Shown in pieces: positions 33,582-43,071 of a DNA stretch of 64,000 nt (positions within the stretch are counted from its first letter, which is position 1; each line of letters begins with the position of its first letter). Below the pieces are notes generated by a model. That model was not told the origin of the DNA, ran no database searches, and worked only from the letters and a program-made list of their open reading frames with translations. This stretch comes from Chitinophaga terrae (ex Kim and Jung 2007) (GTDB taxonomy: Bacteria; Bacteroidota; Bacteroidia; Chitinophagales; Chitinophagaceae): the NCBI RefSeq assembly GCF_900107795.1, contig NZ_FNRL01000010.1, positions 124,001 through 188,000 of the forward strand. Reading direction: 5' to 3'. The translations under genes were made by a program, and so were the position numbers.

Positions 33582-35072
33582 TTATTGGTTTAGGTTCGGA
33601 TTATTCTGAATCTCGGATATCGGGATGGCAAACAGGTAGTAGTTACTGTAAGGGGTAAATGGTTTTCCATCCGGCTGCCGCAGCGTCAGATGGCCCTGCG
33701 CCGCTACCTCTATAAAGGAGCCATTGCCACGGGGCACTGAAATAATGCTGTCTTCACCGGTGTACGACAAGAAAGGTTTACGCACTACGGTACCGCCTGT
33801 ACGGATAATATCAGACAACGAGAAGCCTTCTCCCCAAAGCTCTTTTCTTCTTTCTACATAAATAGTGTCCAGTATTTTACCTCCACCCTGGTAAAGCGCC
33901 GCATTCCTCGCTGCTCTCAAAGTGTTTAGGGCTTCTGTGCTTTTACCGGTATTGCCTAATTGTGCATAGGCTTCTGCTTCGATCAGGTACATTTCTGCCG
34001 CCCGCATTAATACCAGATCGCCTACTAAAGCGCCGGGGTCACGGAAACGGAACTTCTTGTACCGCAGGTAACCTTCCTGGTCCGGCAAGGTATCCCAGTC
34101 GAACAGGCGGAAACGAACGTCTGAGCTGTCGAACAGGTCTTTGAAAAACGGATCTGCCATGAAGCTCTGGTAGTAAGATGCCGGGGTTGATACATCCAGG
34201 TAATGGAAATTATAGCTGGCATTGCTCTGGTTAGGCGTTTGGCCATGTCCCCAGATCCATTCGATGTTACTCAGGTCGTTGAATCCCTTATTATAATCAT
34301 CTCCCGACATCAGGCTATAACCTTTACGGGCAGCCACTGCTGCGGAAACAGCATCGGTCCATTGACGATTATAAAGGTATGCCCTGGCCAATAAGCCGTT
34401 GGCAACGTTAACATCAATTTTCCATTTCTGGGAAGGATTTCTTTCATAACCCTGCAACAGGGGAATAGCCTGTTTAAGATCAGAGATCGCCTGGGCGTAT
34501 ACTTCCGCAACTGTTGCTTTTGGCTTGCCTTCGGAAGCCGGACCGGATGGCGTAGTATAGATAGGCACTGCTTTCTCGGTACCGGTGCGATTGAACTGGT
34601 ACAAAGACGCCAGGCGTATATAGCAGTTAGCTCTCAGTGCAAGAGCCTGACCTTTTAACCGGGCTTTCTTTTCCGCATCGCCGGATGCCGCGTCTATCTT
34701 GGTTATGATATTATTGCAGTTGTCTATTACTTTGTAAGAGATAGTCCAGAACGCATTTACCCTGTTCTTCGTGTTATCTACCATCTCCGTATAGGCGTAA
34801 GAGTCTCTCAGCCCATAAGAAGTGGTAACGGCAACATCGCTTCCCATTGCGTCGCTGGTCAGGTCTATAGATTTATAGCCCGGAACGGCGTAGGTGAAGA
34901 ATTCTTCAAACATATAGGACCAGGTACCGTTGAGCACTGTTTCAATATTATCTGCGGTATTGAAAACCTGGTCGTCGGGTACGGCGTTGGTAGGCTTGGT
35001 GTCCAGGAAGCTTTTGTTGCAGGCTGCCAGCACCAGTACTACTGCTATAGCGAGGAAAAAATGATTTTTCAT
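33582..35072 (-). CDS. SusD/RagB-family outer-membrane nutrient-binding lipoprotein
   Basis: The 496-residue protein has a lipoprotein signal (MKNHFFLAIAVVLVLAAC, Cys at 18) and the SusD start NKSFLDTKPTNAVPDDQVF. TPR-like helices follow (ALALRANCYIRLASLYQF) and the C-terminal RagB signature (LMRAAEMYLIEAEAYAQLGN) near residues 353-372. SusD proteins are surface lipoproteins that cap a SusC barrel and deliver glycans or peptides. It lies 12 bases after susC. No glycoside hydrolase is adjacent, so the substrate is unknown. Confidence 0.95.
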   Translation of the reverse strand: MKNHFFLAIAVVLVLAACNKSFLDTKPTNAVPDDQVFNTADNIETVLNGTWSYMFEEFFTYAVPGYKSIDLTSDAMGSDVAVTTSYGLRDSYAYTEMVDNTKNRVNAFWTISYKVIDNCNNIITKIDAASGDAEKKARLKGQALALRANCYIRLASLYQFNRTGTEKAVPIYTTPSGPASEGKPKATVAEVYAQAISDLKQAIPLLQGYERNPSQKWKIDVNVANGLLARAYLYNRQWTDAVSAAVAARKGYSLMSGDDYNKGFNDLSNIEWIWGHGQTPNQSNASYNFHYLDVSTPASYYQSFMADPFFKDLFDSSDVRFRLFDWDTLPDQEGYLRYKKFRFRDPGALVGDLVLMRAAEMYLIEAEAYAQLGNTGKSTEALNTLRAARNAALYQGGGKILDTIYVERRKELWGEGFSLSDIIRTGGTVVRKPFLSYTGEDSIISVPRGNGSFIEVAAQGHLTLRQPDGKPFTPYSNYYLFAIPISEIQNNPNLNQ

Positions 35073-35084
35073 GATCGTAATTTT

Positions 35085-38000
35085 TTAGAAACTCAGATTA
35101 ATACCTGCAGAAATTGATTTAACAGCCGGGTAACGGTAATAGGTTGTTCCGCCTACTGACTGTTCAGGATCCATTCCTTTGTGCCCGTAAAAGGTCAGGA
35201 GGTTCTCTCCCTGCAAATAGACCATAATATTATTGAGATGCGCTCTTTCCATCAGCGACTTTGGCAGGTTATAACTGAGGTTCAGTGTTTTTAACCTGGC
35301 ATAGGTTGCATCGTAAAGGAAGCGGTCTGATACCTGCGTCCAGTTTGTCTGGATGGTAGTCATCTTTGGTACATTCGCATTTTTGTTGTCCGGCGTCCAG
35401 CGGTCTAACATCTCTGTAGACATCGGGCGACCTGCCGAGGTTCCGGTGCCTAACAGGAACAGGTAATCCTGGTCCAGTACTTTACCGCCTAAGCTGTATA
35501 CAAACATGAACGACAGGGAGAAATTCTTATAACTGAAGGTATTGGTAAGGCCTCCGTACAGATCTGGCAATGAAGACCCGCTGTAGTACTGAGATGCAGC
35601 GGCGTAGTTCCCTGTTGTACCTTTGGTGCCGTCGGCTTTATCGACGTACCAGAGCGGAAGCCCTGTTTCGCTGTCAACCCCTGCCCATTGGCGGATGTAG
35701 AAGTCGTAAATAGATTTGCCAACCATCAGTTTCTTGGTACCGCTGATGATCTCTTTCTGCGGCAGCTCAGTGATCTTGTTAACGTAGTGCGTCATGTTCA
35801 GATCAATACTCCAGCTGAAGTTCTTGTTGCGTACTGGAACTCCATGCAGGGTAACGTCTACGCCTGTATTTTTCAGGGCGCCTACGTTCTGATCTATGGA
35901 AGAATAACCAAGGGATGGGGCCAGCGGTTTGATGTAAAGCAGGTCTTTTGATTTACGGATGAAAAATTCTGCCGTACCGCCAAACCTGTTCTGCCACATA
36001 CCCCAGTCGAGACCCAGGTTGAAGTTGAGGTTGGTTTCCCATTTCAGGTCGGGGTTATACAAATACCTGCGATAAGTACCGCCTTCACCCAGGTTGCTGT
36101 TTACATTCAGCAGCGGGTAATAATTGTAGTAAGCGTCTGTACCGAGGTTGTCGTTACCCTGCGCACCGTAGCTGGCCCTTAAAGTGAGCAGGTTTAACCA
36201 GCTGCTGTTCTTCAGCCAGTCTTCTTCCGAAAGTTTCCAGGAAGCGCCCAGCGACCAGAAGGTACCCCAACGGTGGCTTGGTGCAAAACGGGATGAACCA
36301 TCCCGGCGTATGGAGGCAGATGCAAAGTATTTACCCTGATAATCGTATTCTGCCCTTCCGAGGAAGCTCGACAGGGTATAAGTATCTGTATACCCTTGCA
36401 GGTCTTTGATCAGCGAAGCATCAGAAAATTCTTCAAGCCCCGGCAGAGAGAAACCGGATTTGATCCCGTCTCCGAACGTTGTTTTGAATTTATATGCTTC
36501 CTGTCCGGCCAGGAGGTTAATATGATGTTTGTTATTGAAAGTCTCTTCGTATGTGAGGATGTTGTTAAACGTCCAGCTGAAAGTGCGTGTATTCACCCTT
36601 TCGACGGTACCGCCTACTTCGGCATCAAAACCCAGCGTCGGGTTCGTATAGTCGTGGGTGAGGCGCGCGGTGTAGTCGGCGTTATAGCTGGATTTGAACT
36701 TCAGTCCTCTCCAGATGGTTGCTTCGCCATATACACGGGCGGAGATGTCGTCTCTCAGCACGTTATGTTTATCGATCCCTGAAGTAGCTACCAGGTTGGT
36801 ATTAGGATTTACAGCACTCGGACGATAGCTTCCAAAATCAAATATTTTGTTGCCGTTGGCGTCGAGTACCAGGTTGCCGCTCGGATCGCGCTGGTAGATA
36901 GGATAGAAATTGCTTATCAGACGTCCGTAATTCACGTAGTTGTCGCTGCGGCTGTCTTCTGAAGGAGGAGCCTGTTGCTCGCTGTGTGCACCGGCTAATC
37001 CCAGGCCTACTTTCAACCATTTTTTAGCGTCGATATCCAGGTTGCTGCGAACGTTGTATCTTTTAAATCCAGATCCCAGGTAGATACCCTGGTCATCGAG
37101 GTAGCCGCCGGAGATAAAATACTTTGTTTTCTCGCTGGCGCCGCTGATGCTGAGATCCGCTTCTGTTCTGTGGCCGGTGCGTTGCATGGCTTCGTCCCAG
37201 TTATCGTCCCATAATGGTTTGGCCCCTGCAACCAGTTTTCCATCGGTACCTACAGGTTGCGGGAAAGCGCTGCCATAAGGATTGATGCCTAACCGGCGTA
37301 CAAGGTTGCTGCTGGCCTGCGCTGCGGCAGTGGCGGCCGACAAACCATTCGTCAGCCCGGCGTTCCTGATCGCCTCCCAATACAATTCGAAATACTGGTC
37401 GGTACTTACCCGTTCATAGTCTTTCACCGCTCTTTTTGAGTAGCCCTGGCTAACGCGAACGTCTATAGTACTACCTAGTTTTTTACCTTTTTTGGTTGTA
37501 ATGATGATGACCCCATTGGCGCCCCTGGAACCGTAAAGCGCGCTGGAAGCAGCGTCTTTCAGCACGGAGATGGATTCAATATCGTACGGACTGATAGCGT
37601 TCAGGCTACCGCCATAAGGTACTCCATCTACCACGTATAAAGGATCAGCGGAAGCGTTGATAGAACCAACCCCACGGATACGGATAGTGGCGTCGGATCC
37701 CGGTTGCCCGCTTACCGAAGTGCTTTGTACACCGGCTGCTAAGCCCTGCAATGCTTTGGAAACACTGGAAACCTGCCGGTTCACCAGTTCCTCGCTTTTA
37801 ATTTGCGATACCGAACCGGTGATCGTACTCTTTTTAGCAGTACCATAAGCCACTACTACCACTTCATCAATATCTTTACCACCTGACTTTAATGTAATGC
37901 TTAACGGAGATGCGCTGATAGGTACTTCCTGCGTTTGCATACCTATGAAACTAACTACCAGGGTAGTAGCGGCAGGATCGTTGACAACCAGCTTAAAGGT

Positions 38001-38171
38001 GCCATCAGCACCGCTAACGGTACCATTGGTTGTTCCTTTAACCACAACGGTTGCACCCGGAAGCGGCCCGTTATCGTTGGCTGAATAAACAGTACCCGTA
38101 ACCGTTCTTGATTGTGCCAATACCGCTACCGGGCTAAATAGCCATAATAAGAGGATTAAACGTTGTAACAT
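35085..38171 (-). CDS. SusC/RagA-family TonB-linked outer membrane receptor
   Basis: The 1028-residue protein has a signal peptide, then a carboxypeptidase-regulatory-like domain (about 20-105; GTVYSANDNGPLPGATVVVK) and the SusC motif (DEVVVVAYGTAKKSTITGSV). A plug with IRIRGVGSINASADPLYVVD and SVLKDAASSALYGSRGANGV follows, then a long beta-barrel ending in aromatic GINLSF. It imports ligands bound by the partner SusD across the outer membrane using TonB energy. A promoter and a 280-base leader lie upstream. Confidence 0.96.
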   Translation of the reverse strand: MLQRLILLLWLFSPVAVLAQSRTVTGTVYSANDNGPLPGATVVVKGTTNGTVSGADGTFKLVVNDPAATTLVVSFIGMQTQEVPISASPLSITLKSGGKDIDEVVVVAYGTAKKSTITGSVSQIKSEELVNRQVSSVSKALQGLAAGVQSTSVSGQPGSDATIRIRGVGSINASADPLYVVDGVPYGGSLNAISPYDIESISVLKDAASSALYGSRGANGVIIITTKKGKKLGSTIDVRVSQGYSKRAVKDYERVSTDQYFELYWEAIRNAGLTNGLSAATAAAQASSNLVRRLGINPYGSAFPQPVGTDGKLVAGAKPLWDDNWDEAMQRTGHRTEADLSISGASEKTKYFISGGYLDDQGIYLGSGFKRYNVRSNLDIDAKKWLKVGLGLAGAHSEQQAPPSEDSRSDNYVNYGRLISNFYPIYQRDPSGNLVLDANGNKIFDFGSYRPSAVNPNTNLVATSGIDKHNVLRDDISARVYGEATIWRGLKFKSSYNADYTARLTHDYTNPTLGFDAEVGGTVERVNTRTFSWTFNNILTYEETFNNKHHINLLAGQEAYKFKTTFGDGIKSGFSLPGLEEFSDASLIKDLQGYTDTYTLSSFLGRAEYDYQGKYFASASIRRDGSSRFAPSHRWGTFWSLGASWKLSEEDWLKNSSWLNLLTLRASYGAQGNDNLGTDAYYNYYPLLNVNSNLGEGGTYRRYLYNPDLKWETNLNFNLGLDWGMWQNRFGGTAEFFIRKSKDLLYIKPLAPSLGYSSIDQNVGALKNTGVDVTLHGVPVRNKNFSWSIDLNMTHYVNKITELPQKEIISGTKKLMVGKSIYDFYIRQWAGVDSETGLPLWYVDKADGTKGTTGNYAAASQYYSGSSLPDLYGGLTNTFSYKNFSLSFMFVYSLGGKVLDQDYLFLLGTGTSAGRPMSTEMLDRWTPDNKNANVPKMTTIQTNWTQVSDRFLYDATYARLKTLNLSYNLPKSLMERAHLNNIMVYLQGENLLTFYGHKGMDPEQSVGGTTYYRYPAVKSISAGINLSF

Positions 38172-38429
38172 AAATGTTTGTTGAGTGTGACATATTGGTT
38201 TTTCGAGGCAATACTATTTCTGCCCGTTCTTTCAACAGGCGGTGTTGCTTTGATCCCATTTGTTATTGAAACCGGAACAGGCGAAGTTTCCGAAACATAC
38301 TACGAACCAGATATTGGGGAAACTATCTGCCTTGCTAAATGCTGTTAGCTACAACAGCAGATATTGTTCATAAATGATGGTTGGGTCAATTTTTCCATAA
38401 GCTTCTATTTGTTGTTTCCTTTTTACTCT

Positions 38430-38448
38430 ATTAGTTCTATAGACTAAT
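38430..38448. promoter_or_regulatory. dyad at the susC transcription start
   Basis: ATTAGT and ACTAAT are perfect arms around TCTATAG. The dyad lies just downstream of the predicted -7 element, at or beside the start of the leader, so it could be an operator or a 5' RNA hairpin. Confidence 0.4.
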
Positions 38449-38454
38449 GGGATG

Positions 38455-38485
38455 CAAAGCTATACGCTTTGGATATTAAAAACAA
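38455..38485 (-). promoter_or_regulatory. susCD promoter
   Basis: On the minus strand TAGCTTTG (38462-38455) exactly fits TAnnTTTG and is preceded about 20 bases upstream by a TTTTG that can serve as the -33 element. It implies a leader of roughly 280 bases before the susC ATG at 38171. Confidence 0.6.
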
Positions 38486-38528
38486 AATAATTGTTAAAAA
38501 AGTTGAAAAACTCATCCGGCTGAAAAAT

Positions 38529-38553
38529 CAAAAAGCCGGACAGGCCGGCTTTT
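38529..38553 (-). terminator. terminator of the AspT-family gene
   Basis: AAAGCCGG and CCGGCTTT pair around a short ACAGG loop; on the minus strand the stem is followed by TTGATTTTT. It lies about 30 bases after the transporter stop. Confidence 0.75.
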
Positions 38554-38582
38554 CCAGGAATAAAAATGTGATGAACGGATAC

Positions 38583-40298
38583 CTAACCATGGTGCATCAG
38601 CAGTACGATGATCACCCCGGAGGTAGTTAATGTTATGTTAGCCACGGCATAAGCAACAGTATAGCCTAAAGCAGGCACTTTGCTATTGATCGCATCCTGC
38701 ACTGCCAGCAAAGGGGCCGACTCATCATGCGCGCCCGCACAGGCGCCCAACCCGATGGCCGGGTGAAATTTAAATACATACTTCGACAGGAACAATGCCA
38801 GCACCATAGGTGAAAGGCTTAATACAACCCCTGCCAGGAACAAGGTAAGTCCTTCTGTTTTCAATCCCTGCAAAAATCCTTCACTTGCCGTTAGTCCAAC
38901 AATCGCAATAAAAATATGCAGCCCTAACTTGGTGAGCACCCACTGCGAGGCAGGCGGAATATACCCGAAACGGGGATAAGCCCCTCTCAGCCATCCGAAG
39001 AAGAGTCCTGCGATCAAAGCGCCGCCGCTTGTACTCAACTCTACCGGCACATTTCCTATACTCACGCTCAGGCTACCAACCAGCGTTCCGATCACTATAC
39101 CTAATGAGAGGTAAATGATATCTGTTTCCATTCCCCCGCTTTCTTTATATCCCAATACATTCACCGCTTTTTGCAATTCTTCCTGTATGCCTACCAATTC
39201 AACCACATCTCCCTTTCTTAATACTGTTCCTCCATTGATGGGCATTTCTATCCCTGAGCGGGTTAATTTACGCATACTGATGCCGTGAAATTCCGGGTGC
39301 TTCATAAAAGACCTCAACGGTTTGTTCCATGCCGCTTTGTTGGAGATGATCACACTTACGGTTTGTACAGGGAAGTTTAGTAGCTCGGCATCCGCTACTT
39401 CTTTGCCTAATAACGACTCAGTTGCAATAGCCGCAGAACGCTGTCCTCCTACTGCAATAATATCTCCCGGCTTCACAATGTAATCCCTGTCTGCCTCTTT
39501 CACCTTCCCTTCATTTCTAACCCGCAGGATGTATAGTCCACGCTTTTTTTCATGGAATATCTGCTCGATCTCTCCTACCGATCTGCCATTGCTTCCTGTC
39601 AGCTCCGTACTTACCAGGTAAGCCCTGAACGCTACATGATCATAGGCGTTAGTGATGTTCTCCTCTCCTTCCGCCGCAGGATCTGTAACCTTTGCTTCCA
39701 GCTCTCTCGTTTCAGCTATCAGCTTCTCCCGGCTTCCCGACATAAACCAGGGCCCGACCACCGACAGGAACCAGCTGGTACCGGCTGTTCCGAATATATA
39801 CGTTACTGCATAAGCTACAGGTATCTGGTTAATGAGGGTGTTTTTTTCGTCGTCACTCAACTTCAATTCATTGATGGTGTTAGACGCTACGCCGATAATA
39901 GCAGAACAGGTGTTGGCGCCCGACATCAATCCTGCCGTGGTACCCGTTTCCAAATGAAGCAACGACGAAATGCCCCAGCACATAAGCAAACTGCTGCAAC
40001 AAACAATAAAGGAGAACAGGGCAATCGGCAATCCATCTTTTTTCAACCCTGCAAAAAACTGTGGTCCTATACCATAACCTGTACAGAAAAGGAAGAATAA
40101 GAAGAAGATAGATTTGGTTTCGCCGGGAATATCGATATGCCAGCTGCCAATAAGAATGCCTACTAACAGCACTCCTGTAACAGTACCCAGTGTAAAGCCT
40201 TTGATACGGAGCTTGCCGGCGGCGAATCCTAGCAGGAGGGTTAGCATTACAGCTATTTCAGGGAATTTACGCAGTGTTTCCAGTAACCAGGGAAGCAT
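38583..40298 (-). CDS. AspT/YidE-family transporter with two RCK_C domains
   Basis: The 571-residue inner-membrane protein has two bundles of about five helices (residues 15-195 and 395-570), each a YidE/YbjL duplication repeat. Between them are two TrkA-C (RCK_C) domains: GLYILRVRNEGKVKEADRDY near 235-260 and GIEMPINGGTVLRKGDVVEL near 345-365. The known relative AspT exchanges aspartate for alanine; other members export unknown anions. GACAGAHDESAPLL near residue 523 is typical. It stands alone with its own terminator. Confidence 0.88.
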   Translation of the reverse strand: MLPWLLETLRKFPEIAVMLTLLLGFAAGKLRIKGFTLGTVTGVLLVGILIGSWHIDIPGETKSIFFLFFLFCTGYGIGPQFFAGLKKDGLPIALFSFIVCCSSLLMCWGISSLLHLETGTTAGLMSGANTCSAIIGVASNTINELKLSDDEKNTLINQIPVAYAVTYIFGTAGTSWFLSVVGPWFMSGSREKLIAETRELEAKVTDPAAEGEENITNAYDHVAFRAYLVSTELTGSNGRSVGEIEQIFHEKKRGLYILRVRNEGKVKEADRDYIVKPGDIIAVGGQRSAAIATESLLGKEVADAELLNFPVQTVSVIISNKAAWNKPLRSFMKHPEFHGISMRKLTRSGIEMPINGGTVLRKGDVVELVGIQEELQKAVNVLGYKESGGMETDIIYLSLGIVIGTLVGSLSVSIGNVPVELSTSGGALIAGLFFGWLRGAYPRFGYIPPASQWVLTKLGLHIFIAIVGLTASEGFLQGLKTEGLTLFLAGVVLSLSPMVLALFLSKYVFKFHPAIGLGACAGAHDESAPLLAVQDAINSKVPALGYTVAYAVANITLTTSGVIIVLLMHHG

Positions 40299-40505
40299 AA
40301 ACGAAGATTGATGTTTGCGTTTATATTACAACCGAGTTGCCGGATTGGTTCGCTTTCCGGGAGCAGCGAGGAGGATATTAAAGAAAAAGAGTGATGGATT
40401 GAACTGGGATGTGATGCGGGTAGTCACAACGACATTCTCCATTTTATTATTGCTTGCATGAAAGATTGCAGGATCACCGAAGATGTTTTTCCAGCCAATA
40501 AAAAA

Positions 40506-40529
40506 GGTACCGTGGAAGCCCACAGTACC
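40506..40529 (-). terminator. terminator of the iron-uptake operon
   Basis: On the minus strand GGTACTGTGG pairs with CCACGGTACC (one mismatch) around GCTT, and a TTTTTTATT tail follows. It lies about 20 bases past the PepSY gene. Confidence 0.8.
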
Positions 40530-40550
40530 CTAAAATCACGATTGATGGCA

Positions 40551-41780
40551 TTACAATGTACTTACTGCCGCTTTCCGCACAGGGGCAGCCGGTTTTTTCT
40601 TTTTCCTGCCTTTACCCCACCAGATAATAAACCCTGTAACCGGCAGTGTAGCGCCTATCAGGCTGGCGAAGAAAGCCAGGAATTTGCCGGGAAGACCCAG
40701 TATGCTTCCCACGTGTATATCGTAGTTCATGCGGCGCAATTTGCCCGCAAAATCAGCTTCCGCATAGTCCTGCTCATAAAGCCTGTTGCCCTTCAATCGC
40801 TCAAGAGTATGCTGATCGAATGCATAGCGCTTGTTATTATAATATTGCCCTTTGGAAGGATAAGCAATGATGCTGATGCCGGATTTTGGTTTGGCCGTAT
40901 CCGGGAACGCCACGTAAAACCCCGATGCTGCCGGGTTTTCGCTGATCACTTTTTGCCAGCTGATATCCACTTTCTGCCCCATACTGCCTAACTGGTGTTT
41001 GCCCAGTTGTGTAGAGTCGGACATTGTTTCCTTGTAAGGAGGCAGGGTATTGCCGCCGGAAGTAGCCCAATACAGGCCTTTGCTCCACCATTCGATCCCA
41101 TACACCATACCTGTTACCGCAATGGCGAAAAGCAGCAACAGCGCATAAAACCCAACTACGTTGTGCAGGTCGTAGTTCACCCGTTTAGCGCTCCCATTCC
41201 ATTTAATGCTGAAACTCTGCTTCCGGGTTGCCTTCGTCCACTTCTTCGGCCACCACAACACCAACCCGCTGACCAGGGTAATAACAAATACCAAAGTGCT
41301 GTAATTGATAATAGGACGACCTATCTTGAAAGGCAACCAGAGGAAACGGTGCCCGTTCAGTATCCAGCGGAAAAAGCTCACCTCTCCTTCCTTGCGGTTG
41401 ATCTTTTTGATCACTTCTCCCGTATAAGGGTTCAGTTTCAGGGTAGAGCCGCCCCTGCGCCCTCCTATATTGGCTTCGATCGCTCTCCCTTCTCTATACA
41501 TCGCATACCCAACCTGCTTGCCGGGGTATTCTTTACCCGCGATCTCCAGGATCTTTGAAGGAGGGATCAGCGCCCGCTGCTGTACAGGAATATTACTTTC
41601 CGGCTCCAGCCAGGCGGTGATCTCCTCGTTAAAAACGTAGATGCAACCCGTTATGCAAATGATCACTACAATAATACCTGACACTAAGCCCAGCCACAGA
41701 TGCAGCCAGGCCGAGATACGGTAAAACAGTGAACGGGAACCTGCCTTCTTCGATGCCGGGTGTTTTGACTTGGCATTCAT
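40551..41780 (-). CDS. PepSY-associated transmembrane protein (iron-uptake reductase-like)
   Basis: The 409-residue protein has four membrane helices (about 27-48, 160-178, 207-228 and 350-375) around periplasmic PepSY-like domains. It has the family sequence WLHLWLGLVSGIIVVIICIT at the first helix, HDLHNVVGFYA-like YDLHNVVGFYALLLLF near 202-217, and MNYDIHVGSILGLPGKFLAF later. Such proteins often carry heme and reduce ferric siderophores at the inner membrane. It is the last gene of a three-gene operon with DUF4374 and a TonB receptor, which supports an iron role. Confidence 0.9.
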   Translation of the reverse strand: MNAKSKHPASKKAGSRSLFYRISAWLHLWLGLVSGIIVVIICITGCIYVFNEEITAWLEPESNIPVQQRALIPPSKILEIAGKEYPGKQVGYAMYREGRAIEANIGGRRGGSTLKLNPYTGEVIKKINRKEGEVSFFRWILNGHRFLWLPFKIGRPIINYSTLVFVITLVSGLVLWWPKKWTKATRKQSFSIKWNGSAKRVNYDLHNVVGFYALLLLFAIAVTGMVYGIEWWSKGLYWATSGGNTLPPYKETMSDSTQLGKHQLGSMGQKVDISWQKVISENPAASGFYVAFPDTAKPKSGISIIAYPSKGQYYNNKRYAFDQHTLERLKGNRLYEQDYAEADFAGKLRRMNYDIHVGSILGLPGKFLAFFASLIGATLPVTGFIIWWGKGRKKKKPAAPVRKAAVSTL

Positions 41781-41802
41781 TTTCTTGCTGTTTAAACTGG
41801 TA

Positions 41803-43047
41803 TTAATAATCCACTTTGGTGATAGCGGTGATCTTGCCGCCTTCTACTGTTAATCCTTTTGTTGCAGTTGCCGTAGCAATATCAATGGCGTATACCCAGC
41901 TTCCTGTGGAAGTGTTCAATCCTATGAAACCGGTATTACCATCTTCAGATATCGTGTTATTGTTATAAGGAGCAGTAATTGAGAGTATCTCATCCGGCAT
42001 TCCCTTGATCCAGGCGAAAGATTGGGTTTCCACATCTACCAGGGCCATTTTGCGCGTTGCAGGGAAGGCATTGGGCTCACCGTACATAGCCAGCAGGAAT
42101 TTGCTGCCGGTCAGGTAAGTTTGTGCGGCAATATGATAACCGCCCGACTTTTCCTGTACATTGAAGAAATAACTCTTATCAAATTCCGTGGTTCCTTTCA
42201 GTATCCTTACCATGGCAGAAGGATTCTTAGAAATATACTTGCTGCTGTTGGTTGCAGCGGCCGGCGAATACCCGTAGATATCCCCGTTATCGGTCACCGC
42301 AAGTCCATTGTTGAAATACGCGCCCAGGTAACTGGTACGGTTATCCCTGATCACTTTCTCCAGCTTCAGTCCCGGGTAGGATAATACGGCAATCCATGTA
42401 CTATCAGGGTACACGGTGCCAAAAGCATCGCTGCAGCAACCTTTGATGCTCATATAGGGGGCAAATACTTTATCGCCTACCTGGGTTGCCCAGGTGAAGT
42501 GGGCGCGTTCGCCGTTTGCCGCCAGCTTCACGATGTTGATGCTATCGCTGCCTGCTATGCGGGATTTCAGCGCGTCTATACGGTAAAGGTTACACGTTTC
42601 TGTTCCGCTTCTCGGCACTTTCATCAGCAGCAATTCGTCGTTCACCTTAGTGAATACCTGTACCGTCTCTGTCTGGAAATCTGTTGTTTTCACCAGTTTG
42701 CCGGATGCGTTCATCCGGTAGGTGGTTACGGCGCCGGGATTACCCTGGCCATACAACAGGCTGAAAAACCTGCCTTTATGCGTAAGGTAATACCTGTAAG
42801 AGCCATCCTGCTCAATACCATTGCCCGCAGTGGTAATGCTTCCCCTGTCCAGGTAGTCGGAAGTCAGCAGGATATCGGCTATCCCCGTGGTTCCGATAGG
42901 CGTAACCGTAATAACATATTTATGCAAACCCATAGAAGGGAACTCTGTAAAATCGTTGGTTTCTATCGCATCTTCCTTATCGCAGGAGGCGCCGAATATT
43001 GCTAAAGCGCCTGCCAGGAATAAAATCTTTCTGAATTTTTTCATCAC
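41803..43047 (-). CDS. DUF4374 family lipoprotein
   Basis: The 414-residue protein begins MKKFRKILFLAGALAIFGASC, a lipoprotein signal with Cys at about 22. The body is a beta-propeller-like DUF4374 domain (HKYVITVTPIGTTGIADILL near 43-62; FAWIKGMPDEI and TEDGNTGFIG-like repeats near the end). DUF4374 genes are regularly found beside TonB receptors and PepSY genes for iron or siderophore uptake in Bacteroidota. The direct function is unknown. It sits between the two with 22- to 25-base spacers. Confidence 0.88.
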   Translation of the reverse strand: MMKKFRKILFLAGALAIFGASCDKEDAIETNDFTEFPSMGLHKYVITVTPIGTTGIADILLTSDYLDRGSITTAGNGIEQDGSYRYYLTHKGRFFSLLYGQGNPGAVTTYRMNASGKLVKTTDFQTETVQVFTKVNDELLLMKVPRSGTETCNLYRIDALKSRIAGSDSINIVKLAANGERAHFTWATQVGDKVFAPYMSIKGCCSDAFGTVYPDSTWIAVLSYPGLKLEKVIRDNRTSYLGAYFNNGLAVTDNGDIYGYSPAAATNSSKYISKNPSAMVRILKGTTEFDKSYFFNVQEKSGGYHIAAQTYLTGSKFLLAMYGEPNAFPATRKMALVDVETQSFAWIKGMPDEILSITAPYNNNTISEDGNTGFIGLNTSTGSWVYAIDIATATATKGLTVEGGKITAITKVDY

Positions 43048-43071
43048 AATCCTTATTGAAATTTGATAAAC

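Noticed and set aside
40458..40991. 177-codon rightward frame over the PepSY gene end
   Set aside because: Covers the operon terminator and is antisense to the PepSY protein; composition is not protein-like.
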